A DNA stretch of 39,190 nt from NCBI GenBank assembly GCA_964577825.1, contig CAZOBJ010000022.1:1-39190 (forward strand). Reading direction: 5' to 3'. Shown in pieces: positions 32,750 to 39,190 of this stretch. This DNA is from CAZOBJ01 sp964577825. Its GTDB lineage: Bacteria > Planctomycetota > SZUA-567 > JAFGNG01. Position numbers and translations under genes: made by a program. The notes under the pieces were generated by a model that did not search any database, was not told the origin of the DNA, and saw nothing but the letters and a program-made list of their open reading frames with translations. Numbering within the stretch: position 1 is the first letter of the stretch; each line of letters starts with the position of its first letter.

Positions 32750-33052
32750 TCCCGCTCAGCGCCGCGCGGCGACTCGCCTTTCCTCCTGATGCTCCTCCAC
32801 CCGTGGCTCCCTCCCCCTAGCCCCCTCCCGGAGGGAGGGGGGACGGAGGACGGAGGCGGGGACGCGCGGTGCGGGTCCTGAGCGCTTCTCCCTCTCCCCT
32901 CGGGAGAGGGTCGGGGTGAAGGCGCGCTTCTGCCTCTCCCCCCGGGACAGGGCCGGGGTAAGGGTGCGCTTCTCCCTCTCCCACCGGGAGAGGGTCGGGG
33001 TGAGGGATAGCGGGCCAGAGGCCCCGCGCCACCGGGTGCGACTTGCCTGGGC
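32750..33052. other. Intergenic region between the M14 genes and uvrB
   Basis: 303 bp between convergent genes, taken up mostly by REP-like elements (listed separately). No gene seen. Confidence 0.6.
32808..33007. repeat. REP-like array: one forward and three reverse copies at 42 bp period
   Basis: Forward copy 32808-32843, then reverse copies starting at 32886, 32928 and 32970, spaced by exactly 42 bp. Each reverse copy is preceded by GCGCTTCT or GCGCTTCTG. The regular spacing suggests local tandem duplication. It lies between the converging ends of the second M14 gene and uvrB. Confidence 0.85.
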
Positions 33053-35110
<2,058 letters not shown>

Positions 35111-35199
35111 GCGCGCCTCCGAACGTATATGGCGAACTCGGCTCCGCCCGCGGCCGCCCGCCGCGGACCGCGCCGCCCGAGTCGTGTGTCGAACCCTTC

Positions 35200-35228
35200 A
35201 TCCTATCCCCGCGCCGCGGCCGAGGCAA
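35200..35228 (-). promoter_or_regulatory. Putative promoter of uvrB
   Basis: On the minus strand, TTGCCT, a 17 bp spacer and TAGGAT, with a leader of about 80 nt. No LexA-type box was recognised nearby. Confidence 0.45.
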
Positions 35229-35263
35229 GGCCCACGGCCGAGTGGTCGGCGCGCACAAAAGCC

Positions 35264-35292
35264 TTGACCCCACGCGCGCCGTGCGCTAGGCT
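35264..35292 (+). promoter_or_regulatory. Putative promoter of the TPR gene
   Basis: TTGACC, a 17 bp spacer and TAGGCT, 54 bp before the ATG at 35347; divergent from the uvrB promoter with 35 bp between them. Confidence 0.45.
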
Positions 35293-35346
35293 CTGGCCCA
35301 CCCGCCGCAGGACGCGACGGGTGCGACTGTATTGCGCGAGGACGAA

Positions 35347-36123
35347 ATGCCCCAGCCCCACGCCGCCCAGCCCGAACCCACCACCGCCGTGGCCCGCCAG
35401 GCCGTGCTGCGCGGCGTCGAGCGTGTGCGCCGCCACTGGCGCCTGGTGGGCGGGGTCCTGGCCGTGACGCTCCTCGTGGCCGCGGCGTACTCCTGGGCCG
35501 CGCATCAGCAGCGCCGCGCCGAGGCGCGCACCTGGCGGGCCATCGCCCAGGCCCTGGAGGCCGACGCACCGGCCGTGGCCCTGGACCGGGTGGTCGAGCG
35601 CGACGACTTGCAGGCCGCGCGGTCCCTGGCCTACGCAGAGCTCTACCGCATGCGCGCGCACTTCGACGCGGGCGCGGTCGAGCAGGCCCGCGCCGCGGCC
35701 GAGGCGTTTCTCAACCGCTGGCCCGGACACCGGCTCGCGCCCCAGGTGCGAAGCGACTACGCGCGCCTGCTGGAGGCCGACGGCCACTGGACGCGCGCGC
35801 GCGAGGCCTACCAGGACGTGCTGGGCTCCGGGGTCGCGTACCTGCAGCCCGAGGCCATGCTCGGCCAGGCGCGCTGCCTGGAGCAGGAGGACAAGCCCGA
35901 CGAGGCGCGGGCCGCGTACCTGAGCATCCAGAGCCGCGGCCGCGAGGAACAGTGGCCGCGGCGCGTGCTCCAGAGCGCGCAGCTCCGGCTCCTGGCCCTG
36001 CGCGCGCCCGAGGCGCAGGCGCCGCCGGCCCCGCCCGTGGGCGCGGGCCCCGCGCCGGCCTCGCCCGAGCGGACCGCTGTGCCGGACGAGCCGCCGGCCC
36101 GGCCGCCGCAGACGACCGAATGA
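35347..36123 (+). CDS. Membrane-anchored TPR protein (YfgM-like layout)
   Basis: 258 residues. A cytoplasmic start of about 35 residues precedes one membrane helix (LVGGVLAVTLLVAAAYSWAA) and a periplasmic part made of helical repeats, with SLAYAELYRMRAHFDAGAVEQARAA-type pairs and LLEADGHWTRAREAYQDVL, the TPR pattern. The final 45 residues are Pro/Ala-rich. The layout is that of YfgM/TPR_21 ancillary proteins, which help membrane-protein assembly, but the likeness is structural, not a proven orthology. The ATG at 35347 is preferred over the TTG at 35332 because of GAGG nearby. Confidence 0.75.
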   Translation: MPQPHAAQPEPTTAVARQAVLRGVERVRRHWRLVGGVLAVTLLVAAAYSWAAHQQRRAEARTWRAIAQALEADAPAVALDRVVERDDLQAARSLAYAELYRMRAHFDAGAVEQARAAAEAFLNRWPGHRLAPQVRSDYARLLEADGHWTRAREAYQDVLGSGVAYLQPEAMLGQARCLEQEDKPDEARAAYLSIQSRGREEQWPRRVLQSAQLRLLALRAPEAQAPPAPPVGAGPAPASPERTAVPDEPPARPPQTTE

Positions 36124-36198
36124 CCCCGCGCGTACCGGGTGGGGGCGCGCGACCTAGCGTGTGAGACGAGGACGCGAAGAAGAGGAGAGGAGAGCGCG

Positions 36199-36828
36199 AT
36201 GGCGGATCTGCAGGAAATCTCGGAACTGCTGCAAAAGGGCAGGGCCAAGGAGACCGTGGACAAGGTCCGGGCCGCCCTGGACGAGGGGGTGCCGGCCGAG
36301 ACCATCCTCAACGACGGGCTGTTGGCTGGCATGGCCGTGATCGGCGAGAAATTCAAGAAGAACGAGGTGTACGTGCCCGAGGTCCTGATCGCGGCCCGGG
36401 CCATGAACCAGGCGACCGAAACCCTGGCCCCCGCGCTCGCCGAGGCCGGGGTCCAGCCCAAGGGCAAGCTGGTGCTCGGCACGGTCAAGGGTGACCTGCA
36501 CGACATCGGCAAGAACCTGGTGGGCATGATGTTCAAGGGCGGCGGGTTCGAGGTCGTGGACCTGGGCATCGACGTAGCCACCGAGAAGTTCGTGGAGGCC
36601 GTGCAGGAGCACGACGCGAAGCTGTTGGGCCTGTCCGCGCTCTTGACCACCACCATGCCCGGCATGAAGGACGTGGTGGCGGCCGTGCGCGCGGCCGGGG
36701 CCGACTGCAAGATCCTGATCGGCGGCGCGCCCGTGACCCAGGCCTATGCCGACGAGATCGGCGCGGACGGGTACGCCCCGGACGCGGCCAGCGCCGTGGA
36801 CCTGGGCAGGGAGCTCGCCGGCGCCTGA
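36199..36828 (+). CDS. Corrinoid (B12-binding) methyltransferase protein, orphan
   Basis: 209 residues of the MtaC/MtbC/MttC type: an N-terminal helical cap domain (residues 1-88, including LLAGMAVIGEKFKKNEVYVP) and a cobalamin-binding Rossmann domain with the lower-ligand motif D99-x-H101-x-x-G104 (KGDLHDIGKNL), then SALLTTTM and GGAPVTQAYA. Such proteins carry a methyl group on cobalt between a substrate-specific methyltransferase and a second one acting on tetrahydrofolate or a thiol. Neither partner is encoded nearby, so the substrate is unknown. A purine-rich GGAGAGGAGAG stretch is a strong SD, and fixes the ATG at 36199. Confidence 0.9.
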   Translation: MADLQEISELLQKGRAKETVDKVRAALDEGVPAETILNDGLLAGMAVIGEKFKKNEVYVPEVLIAARAMNQATETLAPALAEAGVQPKGKLVLGTVKGDLHDIGKNLVGMMFKGGGFEVVDLGIDVATEKFVEAVQEHDAKLLGLSALLTTTMPGMKDVVAAVRAAGADCKILIGGAPVTQAYADEIGADGYAPDAASAVDLGRELAGA

Positions 36829-36906
36829 GGCGTGGCGGCCAAGGAGTTCCGACGGAGCATGCGCCCCCCGGCCCCGCAGGGGCGTGGGAACCATCCGAGA
36901 ATCGAC

Positions 36907-36934
36907 TTGACTTTGAACGTACGAGTTGTACATT
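36907..36934 (+). promoter_or_regulatory. Promoter of the toxin-antitoxin operon
   Basis: TTGACT (36907-36912), a 16 bp spacer and TACATT (36929-36934), in a strikingly AT-rich stretch for this genome, 56 bp before the antitoxin ATG. Confidence 0.6.
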
Positions 36935-36940
36935 TCGTAC
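36919..36940. promoter_or_regulatory. Dyad-symmetric operator overlapping the -10 box
   Basis: A 22 bp inverted repeat with arms GTACGA and TCGTAC around a central TGTACA; 9 of 11 position pairs are complementary. It covers the -10 box, the usual place for autorepression by an antitoxin or toxin-antitoxin complex. Confidence 0.65.
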
Positions 36941-36989
36941 AGTTCGGACGTTTTGGTTAGGTCGAGTCGAAGCGGATTGGAGTAACGCA

Positions 36990-37232
36990 ATGACAACGGT
37001 CCGGATTAGCAACTTGCGCGACAACCTGGCCGAGGTCGGCAACCGGGTGGCCCTGCGCGATGAGCGGTTCGTCATCGTGCGCCGCGGCAAGCGGCTCTTC
37101 GCCATGGTGCCGGTCCAGGATCTGGATCTCCTGGAGCGCATGGAGGACCGCATGGACCTGGAGCTTGCGCGCGAGCGCATGCGCGAGCCCAGCGAGCCGC
37201 TCGATAAGGTCAAGCACGACCTCGGATTGTAG
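36990..37232 (+). CDS. Type II antitoxin (Phd/YefM family)
   Basis: 80 residues: MTTVRISNLRDNLAEVGNRV at the N-terminus is the Phd/YefM DNA-binding half, ERFVIVRRGKRLFAMVP is the typical second strand pair, and the acidic, helical C-terminus (LERMEDRMDLELARERM) would wrap the toxin. It should neutralise the toxin encoded directly downstream and repress its own promoter. The ATG follows the promoter by about 56 bp. The toxin start follows the stop codon with no space, which indicates coupled translation. Confidence 0.85.
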   Translation: MTTVRISNLRDNLAEVGNRVALRDERFVIVRRGKRLFAMVPVQDLDLLERMEDRMDLELARERMREPSEPLDKVKHDLGL

Positions 37233-37496
37233 ATGGCCTACCGCGTGCGGGTCAGCGCCTCGGCGAAGAAGGAGCTCGCCCGCCTGCCCCGACAGGTGCA
37301 GCGACGCGTCGTGCGTGCGCTCGACCGGTTGCCCGACCGGCCGCGACCGCGCGGCGTACGCAAGCTGGCCGGTTCCCAGGACGTGTACCGGCTGCGCGTG
37401 GGCGACTACCGGGTCGTGTACCGGATTGCGGACCGGGCCCTGGTCATCCTGGTCGTGCGCATCGGGCGTCGCAGGGACGTGTACCGGCGCGGATAG
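37233..37496 (+). CDS. Type II toxin (RelE/ParE family)
   Basis: 87 residues with the RelE/ParE pattern: YRVRVSASAKKELARLPRQVQRRV, RPRGVRKLAGSQDVYRLRVGDYRVVYRI and a basic end IGRRRDVYRRG. RelE-type toxins cut mRNA on the ribosome; ParE-type toxins inhibit gyrase; the sequence alone does not say which, though LAGSQDVYRLRVGDYRVVYRI with several Arg and Tyr fits RelE. Starts immediately after the antitoxin stop. Confidence 0.85.
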   Translation: MAYRVRVSASAKKELARLPRQVQRRVVRALDRLPDRPRPRGVRKLAGSQDVYRLRVGDYRVVYRIADRALVILVVRIGRRRDVYRRG

Positions 37497-37607
37497 GCCT
37501 TGCGCTTCGAACAGGGGCTCTGCCCGCCCGGGCCGGCTCGGCTATTGAAGGACGGCTCGTGGCGGGGTTCGCCCCCAGGGTAGACGGGGGACGCACGAAG
37601 GGCCGGC

Positions 37608-38816
37608 ATGCTCTACGTCAGCTTCTTCTTCATGGCCAACATTCGGTTCGCGGAAAAGCTCCCGGCCCCCCGCGCCTTTGTGGTCGACGAGGGCTACCAT
37701 CCCCTGCTCGACGTGCTGGAGGCCTATCCGCAGGTCCGCACCGAGCTCTCCTCGGCCGGGTACACGTCCTGCTACCTGCGCGACCACGCGCCCGCGGTCA
37801 TCGACCGCATCCGCAAGGGCGTGCGCGAGGGCCGGGTGCGCATCTCCACCAACGGCTTCGAACACGCGTACCTTGTGAACCTGTCCGTCTTCGCGCTCGA
37901 GCGGCTCATCGGCATGGGCGTGGCCCTGGACCGCGAGGTCTTCGGCGTGGACCAGCCCGGCGGGTTCTGGCCCTCGGACGGGCTGTGGGACTCGACCGCG
38001 ATCAAGCCTTTGCGCGACAACGGGGTGCGCTGGGTCTCGCACGGGAACATCGCCAAGAGCCTTCCGGGCGGGCCCCTGTACAACGACTGGCGTGCCGTGG
38101 ACCTGTTCCTGCCCTTCACGATCCAGGGCCCGGAGCGGGCCTCCATCGTCAACCTGCCCTACGGCCTGGGCAACTGGGAGGTGCTCGACCCCGCCGAACG
38201 GCATAACTTTCAGCCGAAGCTTGACGAGATCCGGGCCCGGGCCGCGTCCGGCAGGGACGGGTTCCTGTTCGTGAAGCTCGACTTCGAGACCCTGGCCGTG
38301 TACAGGTCGGCGCGCCGGCCGTTGGACAATGCGCGGGCGCTGCTCGAACGGTTCATCGAGGACATGCTCGAGAACCCGGACATGCGCTTCGCGTTCGCCG
38401 ACGACTTTCTGGACGCGCATCCGCCCACGTGCACGCTGTCGCTGCGCGAGATGCCCCCGCCCGCCGTCCCGGACGGCCGCGGCGCGTGGACGGTGGGGTG
38501 CGAGAAGCTGGACAGCACCTGCCGCCAGGCCCACGGCTACATCCTGGACGTGGAAGACCTGCTCGCCGCCCGGCCGGCCCTGCGCACGCCCGCGGTCGCC
38601 GCGGAGCTCGAGGCCCTGTGGCAACGCTACCTCTTCGCCATGAACAGCGAGGCCCGGATGACCAACCAGCCCCACATGTGGGACTTCGCCACGAACCAAT
38701 GCACCGGCCCGGGCGGCATCTACCCCACCGACGAGACCGTGCTCGAGACCATGAACCACGCCATCGCCGCGCTGCGGGCCGCGCGCGAGCTCAAGCAGCG
38801 CCTCGCGCGCGCGTGA
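37608..38816 (+). CDS. Glycoside hydrolase family 57-like protein
   Basis: 402 residues resembling the catalytic barrel of GH57-type enzymes (amylase/glucanotransferase-like). Matching blocks are FFFMANIRFAE (motif 1, usually with His), FVVDEGYHPLLDVL, GRVRISTNGFEHAYL (motif 2 region), GVDQPGGFWPSDGLWD (motif 3, where WPPE is common) and GFLFVKLDFETLAVY (motif 4 with the likely acid/base Asp). Motif 3 has Asp where the catalytic nucleophile Glu would be, and motif 1 lacks its His, so activity may be changed or lost. The N-terminus has a second Met at residue 9. It follows the toxin gene by 111 bp. No signal peptide. Confidence 0.65.
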   Translation: MLYVSFFFMANIRFAEKLPAPRAFVVDEGYHPLLDVLEAYPQVRTELSSAGYTSCYLRDHAPAVIDRIRKGVREGRVRISTNGFEHAYLVNLSVFALERLIGMGVALDREVFGVDQPGGFWPSDGLWDSTAIKPLRDNGVRWVSHGNIAKSLPGGPLYNDWRAVDLFLPFTIQGPERASIVNLPYGLGNWEVLDPAERHNFQPKLDEIRARAASGRDGFLFVKLDFETLAVYRSARRPLDNARALLERFIEDMLENPDMRFAFADDFLDAHPPTCTLSLREMPPPAVPDGRGAWTVGCEKLDSTCRQAHGYILDVEDLLAARPALRTPAVAAELEALWQRYLFAMNSEARMTNQPHMWDFATNQCTGPGGIYPTDETVLETMNHAIAALRAARELKQRLARA

Positions 38817-39190
38817 GCGAGGGCGCGCGAGCCCACCGCTCGTGCGCTTGAAGGAGGGGCGAGCGGATGCGCCTCCAAGCAACGGGTGCGAGCCCGTTTT
38901 CGGAAGAGCCTGGGTGTTCCCTCCCCGTTCCTCGCTCCTCGCTCTTCCCTCTTCCCTGCCCCTCGCCCCCTCCCGGAGGGAGGGGGGACGGGCGCCCGCG
39001 TGCTCGTTCCCTCGCCCGCTCTCGCTCTTCTCCCTCTCCCCTCGGGAGAGGGCTGGGGCGAGGGACGTTCCGACTCCCTCTCCCCCTGGGACAGGGCTGG
39101 GGTGAGGGACGTTCCGACTCCCTCTCCCCCCGGGAGAGGGTCGGGGTGAGGGGCGTTCGAGTAGGGCTGCGGTGCGTTCGCGCCCGCCGG
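38817..39190. other. Intergenic region at the right end, with a hairpin and REP-like array
   Basis: 374 bp to the window edge. It starts with a 10 bp stem-loop (38823-38847; GCGCGCGAGC with GCTCGTGCGC, one G-T pair), a possible terminator of the GH57-like gene. A purine-rich SD-like AAGGAGG before an ATG at 38868 has no plausible coding sequence after it. The rest is the repeat array listed separately. Confidence 0.5.
38959..39153. repeat. REP-like array: one forward and three reverse copies
   Basis: Forward copy 38959-38988, reverse copies 39028-39065, 39074-39109 and 39118-39153. The last three repeat at 44-46 bp, with CGTTCCGACTCCCTCTCCCC shared between the last two. Confidence 0.85.

Noticed and set aside
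32886..33007. Regular 42 bp repeats as a possible CRISPR array
   Set aside because: Repeat units are the dispersed palindrome, spacers are a few bases long and alike, and no cas gene is nearby.
36124..36198. Cobalamin riboswitch upstream of the corrinoid gene
   Set aside because: Only 75 bp lie between the TPR gene and the start, too short, and no B12-box-like sequence is visible.
38868..39104. Small ORF with an AAGGAGG-type ribosome site before an ATG at 38868
   Set aside because: The translation runs through the REP-like array, is low complexity and matches no family.

Overview
The window is a 39 kb scaffold piece of very GC-rich bacterial DNA (about 70% or more by eye), carrying five 100-N assembly gaps. 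It looks like a fragment of a metagenome-assembled or draft chromosome: there is no rRNA, tRNA, CRISPR array, phage or complete IS element that I can see. The best taxonomic hint is an 82-residue small basic protein (complement 3052-3300) that resembles, from memory, the small basic protein family of the Planctomycetes-Verrucomicrobia-Chlamydiae group. That fits the general repertoire (CBM9-like domain, DegT aminotransferase, amidohydrolases), but I cannot assign a phylum with confidence.

Layout. 1-5.1 kb: the 3' end of a radical SAM protein of lower GC, miaB, then (minus strand) small basic protein plus a class I aminotransferase, and divergently rhamnulokinase. 5.1-9.7 kb (minus): a lepA-led operon of lepA, a DUF2007-like zinc-ribbon membrane protein, a possible PHP-like protein and an EamA-type transporter; two gaps damage the last three. 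10.0-15.9 kb (minus): argB-argD-argF, followed closely by an HD-GYP protein with a degenerate receiver and rph, then rdgB with its own promoter. 16.0-19.3 kb (plus): four tightly packed genes, three for unrecognised membrane proteins and one GNAT acetyltransferase fused to a CBM9-like domain. 19.3-22.2 kb: an Ldh2-type dehydrogenase and murJ. 22.2-23.9 kb (minus): a 4Fe-4S aldo/keto reductase and a multi-pass membrane protein. 24.2-32.7 kb (plus): a Pro/Ala-rich lipoprotein, then DegT-family aminotransferase, amidohydrolase, M20 peptidase, threonine dehydrogenase and two tandem M14 carboxypeptidases, which together could be an amino-acid or peptide catabolic block. 33.0-39.2 kb: uvrB (minus), a TPR membrane protein, an orphan corrinoid protein, a type II toxin-antitoxin pair and a GH57-like protein.

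Two patterns run across the window. First, intergenic spaces hold many copies of a roughly 35 bp imperfect palindrome (REP/BIME-like), in convergent pairs and in short tandem arrays of 42-46 bp period; one copy has become the C-terminus of RdgB. Second, several likely sigma70-type promoters share a TTG-led -35 box, a 17-18 bp spacer and often a TAGNNT -10 box.

The points most worth checking are the GNAT-CBM9 fusion, the unnamed membrane-protein operon, the GH57-like protein with Asp where the catalytic Glu is expected, the M14 tandem duplication with long stretches of silent-site identity, the RdgB tail made from a repeat, and a false assembly gap inside tdh flanked by an exact 55 bp duplication.
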